Shown: positions 16,115 to 22,859 of the stretch, piece by piece
Numbering within the stretch: the first letter of the stretch is position 1
Layout of the letters: every line of letters starts with the position of its first letter
Origin: Ignavibacteria bacterium UBA2373
GTDB lineage: Bacteria > Bacteroidota > Ignavibacteria > Kapaibacteriales > UBA961
DNA length: 27,918 nucleotides
Direction of reading: 5' to 3'
NCBI GenBank assembly: GCA_002344005.1
Contig: DDTD01000088.1
Location: 14,755 to 42,672, forward strand
Position numbers and translations under genes: made by a program
Notes under the pieces: model-generated
Told to the model about the DNA's origin: nothing
The model's database searches: none
What the model saw: only the letters and a program-made list of their open reading frames with translations

Positions 16115-16666
16115 TTAGATTTGGGGGACTGAAGGCCAATCAACAGGAATTTGTGTGAAGTTGTGCAAATAATTACTTATAATTTTGTCGCCAATAATCA
16201 TCATTATGTCTATTACATTTGCTTTAGTATAACCTGATTTAAACAAAGTCTCAGCAGTATTTTCAGATGTTCTGCCTCGGTTGATAGCTATTTCTTTTAC
16301 AAATTTAGCTAAAGCGTCAAACCTAGCGTCAAATGTTACCTGTGCTGTGCGAATTTCTAAAATTTGTTCATCGGTAAATCCGTGCATTTTACTTACTGCT
16401 GTGTGTGCAGGTACGCAATACTTGCAATCGTTTACTTGGCTTACCACTAAATTGATAATTTCTCTTTCTTTGGCAGAAAGAGTGTTTTTGCGATTCTGCA
16501 AAGCTAAATAATCTGCCAAGGCGGTTTCATTTAGGGCAAAAGTTGCATAAAGATTTGGCACCATTCCAAATGCTGATTGCATATGGTCAAAAATTGCCTG
16601 ATTGTTTGGAGAAACTTGTTCTCTTGTTGGCACTTCAAAAGTTACCTTTTCTGTTGCTGTTGTCAT
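16115..16666 (-). CDS. Carboxymuconolactone decarboxylase/AhpD-like protein
   Basis: The 183-aa protein has the CMD/AhpD core with the redox pair Cys81-x-x-Cys84 and His88 (CKYCVPAH), typical of AhpD-like peroxidase-related proteins that reduce alkyl hydroperoxides or serve as disulfide reductases. The start at 16666 is preferred over 16702 because AAAGGAAG lies at proper spacing upstream. It sits between the AraC-type regulator and the SDR, all same direction, suggesting a regulated oxidative or electrophile-stress operon. A TAnnTTTG element lies 39 bases upstream. Confidence 0.85.
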   Translation of the reverse strand: MTTATEKVTFEVPTREQVSPNNQAIFDHMQSAFGMVPNLYATFALNETALADYLALQNRKNTLSAKEREIINLVVSQVNDCKYCVPAHTAVSKMHGFTDEQILEIRTAQVTFDARFDALAKFVKEIAINRGRTSENTAETLFKSGYTKANVIDIMMIIGDKIISNYLHNFTQIPVDWPSVPQI

Positions 16667-16704
16667 TTTTCTTCCTTTTAAAATGTTACGTCTTATTGAC
16701 AATG

Positions 16705-16729
16705 CAAAGATAAGGCGAACAATAGCCTT
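16705..16729 (-). promoter_or_regulatory. Bacteroidota-type promoter element with an inverted repeat
   Basis: On the minus strand TATCTTTG (16705-16712) matches the -7 consensus TAnnTTTG of Bacteroidota sigma factor. AAGGCTATTGTTCGCCTT just upstream is an inverted repeat (AAGGC/GCCTT) that could be an operator for the adjacent AraC-type regulator. No convincing -33 TTTG is visible. Position fits transcription of the AhpD-like and SDR genes. Confidence 0.4.
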
Positions 16730-16745
16730 AATGTTAGGATGAAAC

Positions 16746-17630
16746 CTACCTTGTTCGGTATTTTTCGGACATTTGGTTTTTAAATGTTATTGGCGTTAGA
16801 TTAGTTTCTGCTTTAAAGGACTTAGCAAAGTATGAACTGTCAGTATAATTCAGTTCAAATGCAATTTCTGAAACAGTCTTGTCTGTGAAAGTTAAAAGTC
16901 GTTTGGCTTCTAAAATACTTCTTGCTCTAATTACTTCGCTTGCTGTTTTTCCTGTTACGTCTTTTGCAATTAGGTTTAAATGATGTGCAGTAATATGTAG
17001 TTGTTGAGCAAAAAATGAAGTCGTTTTATTTTCGGCAAAATGTTTATCTAATAGGTTTTTGAATTGTTTGAATAGAATTAAATATTTTTTTGAAATTGGT
17101 TTGTCTGTTTCTGTGTCAATACAACGCTGAACTTGTGCCAACAAAATATGAAGTAGTGATTGTGTAATCGTTTGGTTTCTATCGCTGCGTTTTTGTTCGT
17201 TCGTAATTAAGTCAATGGTTTGTTTGATGTCGGCAAAATTTCTTTTGTCCAACTGAATACAAGGATTTGCATAAAAGTTATCCAAAAAACTCAATTCAAA
17301 AAGTTTGTCTTTGTTGTTATGATTGAGCAAAAAGAAATCTTCTGTAAAAAGAATGGTTCCGCCTTTGAGTGGTTTCCATTCTTCAAATTGATGCACTTGG
17401 TTGGGTGAAATAAAAAACAAACTATTTGGCAAAACTTCGTATTCTTTGTAGTCAATAGTTTGTTTGCTTATTCCTTTTTCAGTCCAAAGTATTTCGTAAA
17501 AAGTGTGTTTATGAATGTCGTCCACTTCGGGTTCTTCCATTTCTTCAAACCGCATAATCTCAAATTCGGTTTTATTTGTCGGCTCGTTAATAAAGTGTCC
17601 GATGCTATAAAATGGAAACAAATCTTTCAT
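16746..17630 (-). CDS. AraC-family transcriptional regulator
   Basis: The 294-aa protein has an N-terminal cupin-like sensor domain (about 35-110, including HKHTFYEILW and PNSLFFISPNQVHQF) and a C-terminal double helix-turn-helix of AraC/XylS type (about 200-290; FFAQQLHITAHHLN and TVSEIAFELNYTDSSYFAKSFK). It probably activates the AhpD-like and SDR genes 80 bases downstream, where an inverted repeat precedes a promoter element. The inducer is unknown. Confidence 0.88.
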   Translation of the reverse strand: MKDLFPFYSIGHFINEPTNKTEFEIMRFEEMEEPEVDDIHKHTFYEILWTEKGISKQTIDYKEYEVLPNSLFFISPNQVHQFEEWKPLKGGTILFTEDFFLLNHNNKDKLFELSFLDNFYANPCIQLDKRNFADIKQTIDLITNEQKRSDRNQTITQSLLHILLAQVQRCIDTETDKPISKKYLILFKQFKNLLDKHFAENKTTSFFAQQLHITAHHLNLIAKDVTGKTASEVIRARSILEAKRLLTFTDKTVSEIAFELNYTDSSYFAKSFKAETNLTPITFKNQMSEKYRTR

Positions 17631-17691
17631 TTGTTAAAGTTCGTTATTTTTTCGTTTATTGATGTCTGTACGGTTGCTCGTAGCATTACGC

Positions 17692-17722
17692 CTCCCGATG
17701 TGCCGCCGAATGGCGGCACATC
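17692..17722. repeat. Second copy of the 26-bp palindrome
   Basis: CCTCC followed by the same 26-bp palindrome as at 15102-15127, exact in both arms and loop (17697-17722). It is joined directly to R2 copy c. No attC is attached here, although in copy 15102 the palindrome arm serves as an attC end box. Confidence 0.85.
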
Positions 17723-17726
17723 TCTC

Positions 17727-17884
17727 ATATTGACGCAATGCGTCGTTAATTTACCCAAAACTACAAAACTTTGTTTCTCCATCCAAATATGAGCAAAGGA
17801 AATTTCTCTTATGCCGGACTAAACATAGTGTTTTAGTGATTCTTTGCTGTGGAATCCACCTCCCGAAGTGCCGCTAAATAGCGG
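17727..17884 (-). repeat. R2 repeat, copy c
   Basis: Contains the core AAAACTACAAAACTTTG, ATGAGCAAAGGAAATTTCTC, and GTGGAATCCACCTCCCGAAG. It starts with a hairpin GACGCAATGCGTC where copies a and f have GACACAAAACGTC, and ends with CCGCTA-AA-TAGCGG. It lies between the EF-hand gene and the AraC gene. Confidence 0.82.
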
Positions 17885-17900
17885 TCTGAATAGTACCCTT

Positions 17901-18311
17901 TTAACCTGTAAGTTTTTTCTTATTTCTAGCAATGAGTATTAACTTCCCTAACACATAAACAAAGGTCGAAATAATACCTGCAAAAATAAAACCTGTGATA
18001 AATGAGAAATTGCGTCCAACATCATGTATCTGTCTGTTCATAGCTACTTCTTGTTCTTTAGTAATTTCTTGTCCACCGAAGAAGCCGTCTTTGTCTAAGT
18101 CGTAGCGGTTTAAGTCCCACTGATAATAAATGTCATTATAGGCAGCACTACCAACAATGAGCGCATACAAAACTAGAAAGACGGTCACGCTACTCCATAA
18201 TAACCCGTTTTTGTTGAAGAGTTTCTTGTGATGAACCAGAATCGCCACAAGTCCAACAACACACATAATTGTTGGGATAGCCAAATGATATGGTATGGTA
18301 ATTTCGTCCAA
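17901..18311 (-). CDS. Small membrane protein with an EF-hand loop
   Basis: The 136-aa protein has three hydrophobic segments (about 10-27, 37-58, 98-126). Between the second and third lies DLDKDGFFGGQE (71-82), an exact EF-hand calcium-loop pattern with Asp71, Asp73, Asp75, Gly76 and Glu82. Calcium sensing or calcium-stabilised folding at the membrane is a reasonable inference. I recognise no wider family. R2 copies flank it on both sides, so it looks like a cassette bounded by R2 instead of attC. Confidence 0.65.
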   Translation of the reverse strand: MDEITIPYHLAIPTIMCVVGLVAILVHHKKLFNKNGLLWSSVTVFLVLYALIVGSAAYNDIYYQWDLNRYDLDKDGFFGGQEITKEQEVAMNRQIHDVGRNFSFITGFIFAGIISTFVYVLGKLILIARNKKKLTG

Positions 18312-18398
18312 CTGATTGTCCTACTATTGTTTGACTTTGCGTAGTTCATAATCTATATAAAACTATGCCCATCTCTCCCATATTGCCCCGACTCACAC

Positions 18399-18496
18399 TC
18401 ATTCCCCCAAAACTACAAAACTTTGCCTATATATTCCACATAACATTGTTGCTAAACAATTACCGATGAGCTGTGCAAGAGGTGCGGGTGTTGGCA
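18399..18496 (-). repeat. R2 repeat, internally deleted copy d
   Basis: Keeps both outer parts of R2: CCCCCAAAACTACAAAACTTTG at one side and CTAAACAATTACCGATGAGC, GCAAGAGGTGCGGGTGTTGG at the other. The middle (about 100 bases including the GTGGAATCCAC palindrome) is deleted. Confidence 0.75.
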
Positions 18497-18511
18497 ATTT
18501 TTCTCTTGCTG

Positions 18512-18922
18512 TCAGTTTGATTCCGTATATTTTTTAAAGTTGTCTAAAATTGCTTGCCAACCGTTTCTTTGTAATTCAATTGAATTTTCAGCTTCGGGGT
18601 CAAATATTACAATCACTTCTGTTTGCCCTTCTGTTTCTTTAAAATCAACTTTTGCAAGTCGTCCGCCAAACTCGTATGTAAAATTCTCTCCTTCGTTTAT
18701 TTCTGTATAAACAGCATCAAAGTCAAAACCAAAACTTCCGTCCTTAGCTTCCATTCTTGCTACATACCGTCCACCAACATTCATATCGTTTGTTGCAGTC
18801 GGGCAATGCCAACTTGGGTCGGCAAAGTTCCATTTTGTTATGTGTTTGGGTTGCGTGTAGAAGTCCCAAACTTTCTTCGTGTCTGCATTTATGGTAGCAG
18901 AAACCATTATTTTACTTGTCAT
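18512..18922 (-). CDS. SRPBCC/AHSA1-type ligand-binding protein
   Basis: The 136-aa protein is a START/Bet v1-fold AHSA1-like protein: VSATINADTKKVWDFYTQPKHITKWNFADPSW near the N-terminus, a central GGRYVARMEAKDG, and a C-terminal helix QRNGWQAILDNFKKY. These bind hydrophobic ligands or act as stress-linked co-factors; the ligand is unknown. It starts three bases after the VOC gene stop, so the two are translated as a pair, a combination common in Bacteroidota genomes. Confidence 0.85.
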   Translation of the reverse strand: MTSKIMVSATINADTKKVWDFYTQPKHITKWNFADPSWHCPTATNDMNVGGRYVARMEAKDGSFGFDFDAVYTEINEGENFTYEFGGRLAKVDFKETEGQTEVIVIFDPEAENSIELQRNGWQAILDNFKKYTESN

Positions 18923-18925
18923 AAT

Positions 18926-19393
18926 TTATTTGAGTTCTGATAGAATTAATTTCTTCATTTTAAAAGTATTCGTCAATGCTTTATCTCTAACAATCGGGTC
19001 TTCGCTATGAATAAGTTCAAAATACTCAACTGGAACTATCTGCCACGATAGACCATATTTGTCTTTGCACCAACCACAAACACCTTCTTCTCCTCCGTTT
19101 GTTGTTATTGCCTCCCAATAATAATCAGTTTCTGCTTGGTCTTTTGTATTTATAACAAAAGAAACGGCTTCATTAAACTTAAACAAAGGTCCTGCTGCTA
19201 AAATACTAAACTCAATACCTGCAATGTCCATAACTGCTGTCTCAAAAGTTTGTCCACCCATTTCTGGTGGATTGGTAAATTGCCGATAGTCTTTTAATTT
19301 ACCATCTTTAAAAATTGATAAGTAATAACTTACTACTTCTCTTGCGTCTTTTTCAACCCAAAGACAAGGTGTTATTTTTTGTTCAACTTTCAT
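18926..19393 (-). CDS. VOC-superfamily (PhnB-like) protein
   Basis: The 155-aa protein is a PhnB-like VOC (glyoxalase/dioxygenase fold) protein: ITPCLWVEKDAREVVSYYLSIFKDGK, a central FSILAAGP, and YGLSWQIVPVEYFELI near the C-terminus. Such proteins are often labelled 3-demethylubiquinone methyltransferase-like, but true activity is generally not shown. AAAGGA six bases upstream of ATG supports the start. Its leader begins with GTTATAGGGTATTTTAAAA, the cassette start after the attC at 19462. Confidence 0.85.
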   Translation of the reverse strand: MKVEQKITPCLWVEKDAREVVSYYLSIFKDGKLKDYRQFTNPPEMGGQTFETAVMDIAGIEFSILAAGPLFKFNEAVSFVINTKDQAETDYYWEAITTNGGEEGVCGWCKDKYGLSWQIVPVEYFELIHSEDPIVRDKALTNTFKMKKLILSELK

Positions 19394-19461
19394 TTTATAT
19401 CCTTTCTAATTTTCAAATTTAGTATTATCTCTCTGTTTTTAGTGTATCGTTTTAAAATACC

Positions 19462-19594
19462 CTATAACGTTTTAGCCGCTTGGCGAAATGCCGGATTTTT
19501 ACCACTCAACTTAATTAGATGCACAAAGCTTGAATTTAGCACTTCACTGTCATAGAAGCATGAAACCGCCGCTTTTGCAAATGTGCTGTTAGCG
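19462..19594 (-). other. attC-like site, intact
   Basis: 133 bases. On the minus strand it begins CGCTAACAGCACATTTGC 16 bases after the HAD stop and ends GCCAAGCGGCTAAAACGTTATAG, then GGTATTTTAAAA leads into the VOC gene. The arms align as an imperfect stem (TAAC, AGC, GC-AAA-GC blocks). Only a few bases differ from the site at 20957. Confidence 0.78.
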
Positions 19595-19609
19595 GTAGTA
19601 GTACTCATT

Positions 19610-20044
19610 TCAAATTTGTTTCATTATAGAGTTAACCCAATCATTGTCATCTACTGAAACAATAATTGTTTTAAATCCATATCGTTCACCTTCCATACCA
19701 ACACCAATAGAATCATCTATGTGTATATCTATTCCGAATGCCGGTGGATACTTTGACATCGGCATATTAACACTTCTCACTTTTTTCTCATGAATAATTT
19801 GATTGATGATCTCATCTATAGATATTCCATAAGAACAAAACATAAATCGAATTTTTCCAACACTCCTGTAAGAAGTTGTATAAACACAAATACTATGACC
19901 TTTGGCTTTTAATTCCTTGAAAAGTGCGATTGTTCCCAACCGAATCCGCTCAACACCGAAAATTCGCTGCATTAATGTTTGTTGCTCACATTCAAAGCTA
20001 TTATTTACAATGATTGTATCATCTAAATCAAACGAAATTTTCAT
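19610..20044 (-). CDS. HAD-superfamily hydrolase
   Basis: The 144-aa protein has HAD motif I DLDDT (Asp6/Asp8), motif II Thr in YTTS, a lysine-rich motif III region (HEKKVRSV) and motif IV HIDDSIGV with the metal-binding acidic pair. It is a compact HAD without a large cap, like small phosphatases. The substrate is unknown. Upstream of its start lies R2 copy e joined to half an attC; downstream is an intact attC. Confidence 0.8.
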   Translation of the reverse strand: MKISFDLDDTIIVNNSFECEQQTLMQRIFGVERIRLGTIALFKELKAKGHSICVYTTSYRSVGKIRFMFCSYGISIDEIINQIIHEKKVRSVNMPMSKYPPAFGIDIHIDDSIGVGMEGERYGFKTIIVSVDDNDWVNSIMKQI

Positions 20045-20087
20045 TGACTTAACAGAAAGTATTACTGATATGTCCGATATTAAACCA

Positions 20088-20142
20088 ACTCACAATTATT
20101 CCCCCAAAACTACAAAACTTTGTTTCTCCATCCAAATATGAA
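20088..20142 (-). repeat. R2 repeat, short copy e
   Basis: ACTCACAATTATTCCCCC, the core AAAACTACAAAACTTTG and TTTCTCCATCCAAATATGA match copies c and d, then homology stops at 20142. A half attC begins about 30 bases further on. Confidence 0.75.
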
Positions 20143-20174
20143 TCATAGAGGAGGTAAAAGCCGTTTATTCTTCC

Positions 20175-20215
20175 ATTTGCACATCAGCCCGCCCGATGAA
20201 AAACCCGTGTTATGG
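20175..20215 (-). other. Half attC-like site
   Basis: On the minus strand CCATAACACGGGTTTTTCATCGGGCGGGCTGATGTGC has the layout of a first attC arm (AAC box, spacer, GC-rich block), just after the stop of the 237-aa gene. The second arm and end box are missing; R2 copy e stands in their place. Confidence 0.45.
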
Positions 20216-20223
20216 GCTGTCTT

Positions 20224-20937
20224 TCATGCTGAGTGTTCAATGACATAAAGTGTATTAGAAATTTTTTCTGCAAACTCCTTGTCAATATTCTCATAGTAGA
20301 AAAAGCCCTTTTCAATTATTCCTTGTTTGTTATTCAGCCAAACGAGTAGTTTGTCAATAGAACCTTTGCCAATCTCTTTAAACTGGTTGCTTTTGTTTGT
20401 CAGGTCGTGATAATAGTTATCCAGTAAGTCAATTAAGTTTTTGAAACTGTTGTCTTCAAAAGTTATTACCCACTTATCAAGTAATGGGTCTATGTCGCCA
20501 AGTAATTTGTAAATTTCAATAAAAGCCTCTTTGTCAAAATAGCTTTTGTTCTTCGTCATGTCTGTCCACCAAGCAAGCAAAAAGTCCTGAATTGCTTTTT
20601 GCTCTTTTGCCGCCCAAGTTGTCCATTTACCGTAATCAAGTTTGCCTAAAACAACAAAGGTATCAACAATAAAGTCTGTTGTTGAAAGCAATTCAAATAT
20701 GCGTGGTAAGTAGTGTTTGAAGTCGTCCGTGTCGCCCCAAGTTGTTATTGCCTTAAAAGTATATCTTGAAAGTTCGTCACCGTTTAACTGTCGAAGTTGC
20801 TTAGTGTGAATTTTCTCTTTGTCTGTGTCAGAAACGCAACAAGGACAGCCGTCCATTGTCGAGCTGAATGGATAGCGTGAGAAAGTCGTGTAAAGTCGCT
20901 CAATTGATATTTTTAATTCTTCTGTCACTGTCTGCAT
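20224..20937 (-). CDS. Conserved unknown protein with an N-terminal CPCC motif
   Basis: The 237-aa soluble protein has a cysteine cluster GCPCC at residues 30-34 and a conserved-looking block SRYTFKAITTWGDTDDFKHYLPRIFELL (57-84) rich in aromatic and charged residues. I recall similar proteins in unrelated bacteria labelled hypothetical, but know no function. The Cys cluster and a downstream His could bind metal. The gene starts 20 bases after the end box of the attC at 20957. Confidence 0.65.
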   Translation of the reverse strand: MQTVTEELKISIERLYTTFSRYPFSSTMDGCPCCVSDTDKEKIHTKQLRQLNGDELSRYTFKAITTWGDTDDFKHYLPRIFELLSTTDFIVDTFVVLGKLDYGKWTTWAAKEQKAIQDFLLAWWTDMTKNKSYFDKEAFIEIYKLLGDIDPLLDKWVITFEDNSFKNLIDLLDNYYHDLTNKSNQFKEIGKGSIDKLLVWLNNKQGIIEKGFFYYENIDKEFAEKISNTLYVIEHSA

Positions 20938-20956
20938 AGTTGTTGTCTAATATTCC

Positions 20957-21089
20957 CTATAACGTTTTAGCCGCTTGGCGAAATGCCGGATTTTTACCAC
21001 TCAACTTAATTAGATGCACAAAGCTTGAATTTAGTACTTCACTGTCATAGAAGCACGAAACCGCCGCTTTTGCAAATGTGCTGTTATAG
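20957..21089 (-). other. attC-like site, intact; contains the stop codon of the preceding gene
   Basis: 133 bases, almost identical to the site at 19462. On the minus strand it begins CTATAACAGCACATTTGC and ends AAGCGGCTAAAACGTTATAG. The TAA at 21084-21086 that ends the 200-aa gene lies inside the first box (CTATAAC). Confidence 0.78.
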
Positions 21090-21686
21090 GGAGTCTTTCT
21101 TTCTCGTGTCATTTAGCTCGAATATTTTCTTCTCTGTTTCTGTAAGCAAGTCTGGGTGCTGTATTTGTCTTTTTAGTTTGTCAACTTGCAAATAATTTCC
21201 ATTCTTAAACTCAGCTTTTGCTTGGTCAATTATTCTTTGGTCACCTGAATAAATCTTCTTGTTAGCGTTGTTCTTAATTGCTTGTTGTCTTTCAATTTCA
21301 AATATTTTGTCCGGAGCTTTTTGCTTGTATAGGATAGCATTGTTTTCAGTAAAGTCTACCAACAAGTTTTCCAAGTCAAATCTTAAACACCTAAAAGCAT
21401 CATTTGGCTCGTCTGAATAATTTGGATATTGATTTTGTCCGTACTTGTCCAGTAAGTTGATGTACTCTTCGTGTCCTAAAGCCAAATTGCCAACTTTGTA
21501 TGAAACAAGTCCAAGTGACCAACGATAATGTAGTTCTATTGCTCGGTCTCCATTAACAAACTGTCCGTATGCAAAGTGTCCACCTGAACTTTGACCTGTC
21601 CCTTCTAATTTAAAATGAAAACCTAACGGGTCAAGATAAGTGGATAGAATTTTTACTCCGTCTAAAAGATGTTGTTCTGGTGTCAA
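21084..21686 (-). CDS. Unknown 200-aa cassette protein
   Basis: Soluble protein without signal or membrane segment. An N-terminal domain (1-105) has FKLEGTGQSSGGHFAYGQFVNGDRAIELHYRWSLG and reads as beta-rich; the C-terminal part (120-195) is helical and charged, ending IQHPDLLTETEKKIFEL. I recall similar orphan proteins in accessory regions, with no known role. It may be a toxin partner or immunity-type protein, but nothing in the sequence proves it. Its cassette starts GTTATAGGGCATTTTAAAA, joined directly to R2 copy f. Confidence 0.6.
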   Translation of the reverse strand: MTPEQHLLDGVKILSTYLDPLGFHFKLEGTGQSSGGHFAYGQFVNGDRAIELHYRWSLGLVSYKVGNLALGHEEYINLLDKYGQNQYPNYSDEPNDAFRCLRFDLENLLVDFTENNAILYKQKAPDKIFEIERQQAIKNNANKKIYSGDQRIIDQAKAEFKNGNYLQVDKLKRQIQHPDLLTETEKKIFELNDTRKKDSL

Positions 21687-21730
21687 GTCGTTTTGTAGTT
21701 TTGTTGTCGTCTTTTAAAATGCCCTATAAC

Positions 21731-21935
21731 TATTATATTGACACAAAACGTCATTCATTTCCCCAAAACTACAAAACTTTGTCTGTTCATCCAAATATGA
21801 GCAAAGGAAGTTTCTCTATGCCGGAGTAAACATAGTAATTTAAAGTTTCATTGCTGTGGAATCCACCTCCAGAAGTGCCACCGAATTTTTCTAAACAATT
21901 ACAGATGAGCTGTGCAAGAGGTGCGGGTGTTGGCA
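21731..21935 (-). repeat. R2 repeat, full copy f
   Basis: About 205 bases, the most complete copy. On the minus strand it begins TGCCAACACCCGCACCTC, contains GTGGATTCCAC, an imperfect stem (CTTTGC/GCAAAG with AAACT/AGTTT outside, as in copy a), the core motif, and ends GTGTCAATATAATA immediately before GTTATAGGGC. It lies between the Fic gene and the 200-aa gene. Confidence 0.85.
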
Positions 21936-21977
21936 GTCGATTTTCTGTTATTCTGTCTTTACAAACCATTCTTTATT

Positions 21978-22859
21978 CTAACTATGTTCTTCATAGTAGT
22001 ATGAATAGTCAATACCTTTCATAAACATCTCACGGTCATTTATTTTTTGGGTTAAAGCATTTTTCAACAGTGTTTTTAAGATAGTGCTATTAGTGGGGCT
22101 TTGTATCATTGCGTTCATATACTCTTTTTTTGCTATTTTACTCCAGTCCACACATTTCTTTAGTTGTTTTTTTAGCAACAAGTCTAACCATATTCGGGTG
22201 CTTCTACCATTACCTTCCATAAAAGGGTGAGCAATATTCATTTCTACATATTTTTCGACAATTTCATCAAAAGTGCTATCGGGCATTGCTTCAATTTGCT
22301 GTAATGTTGCATCTAAAAAGCGTGATGCCGCAAATTGAAAATTATCTTTTGAAATGTTTTTTTGCCTAATTTGTCCTGCAAAATCATACAAACCGCCAAA
22401 TAAGTAGGCATGAATTTGTTGCAAACCTTTGGTTGTGCCAACTTCGATGCTGTTTATAAAAGAACTCTCAAATAGTGCATACGCTTTTGTTTTGCTTTTG
22501 CCGTCTATGCTTTCATCGCTATACGTAAACCATTCTATAAATCTATTCGCTTTTTTACTCGGAAATTCTTTACCCAAACCAACAATACCGTTGTAATCAA
22601 GCATATCTGAAAAACGTTTCTTGCCGTCAGGGGCAAGAATTTTCAACTGGGTAGTAGCACTAACCACTTCGCTGTTTTCTTTCTTTAACTTGTTCTTAAG
22701 ATATTTCCAATAGTTACGATTTTTTGAGTAGTCATTTTGGTCGGTAAGCACAGCTACAATATCTAAGACCGAAAACCACCACTTGGCATTTGTTTCATCC
22801 CAAACAGCCCGTACCTCACGATCATCAAAAAAACGTATAGAAATTTTTTCTTTATTCAT
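21978..22859 (-). CDS. Fic-domain protein with a BRO-N-like N-terminus
   Basis: The 293-aa protein has an N-terminal BRO-N/antirepressor-like region (about 10-110; VWDETNAKWWFSVLDIVAVL, NYWKYLKNKLKKEN, DMLDYNGIVGLGKEF) and a C-terminal Fic domain (about 125-275). The Fic motif HPFMEGNGRSTR (211-222) is intact, so AMP transfer to a target protein is likely. No clear inhibitory helix motif ([ST]xxxE[GN]) is visible, and no antitoxin gene adjoins it, so inhibition may be internal or in the N-terminal part. This architecture occurs in Bacteroidota and phages. It is the first gene of the array in array direction. Confidence 0.85.
   Translation of the reverse strand: MNKEKISIRFFDDREVRAVWDETNAKWWFSVLDIVAVLTDQNDYSKNRNYWKYLKNKLKKENSEVVSATTQLKILAPDGKKRFSDMLDYNGIVGLGKEFPSKKANRFIEWFTYSDESIDGKSKTKAYALFESSFINSIEVGTTKGLQQIHAYLFGGLYDFAGQIRQKNISKDNFQFAASRFLDATLQQIEAMPDSTFDEIVEKYVEMNIAHPFMEGNGRSTRIWLDLLLKKQLKKCVDWSKIAKKEYMNAMIQSPTNSTILKTLLKNALTQKINDREMFMKGIDYSYYYEEHS

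Noticed and set aside
16099..16143. Longer SDR start at 16143
   Set aside because: It would overlap the AhpD-like gene by 29 bases and add residues before the Rossmann strand; ATG 16098 gives the normal SDR N-terminus.
21787..21969. 60-residue open frame across R2 copy f
   Set aside because: It lies wholly in the repeat and is disrupted in copies b, c, d and e, so the repeat is not under coding constraint for it.
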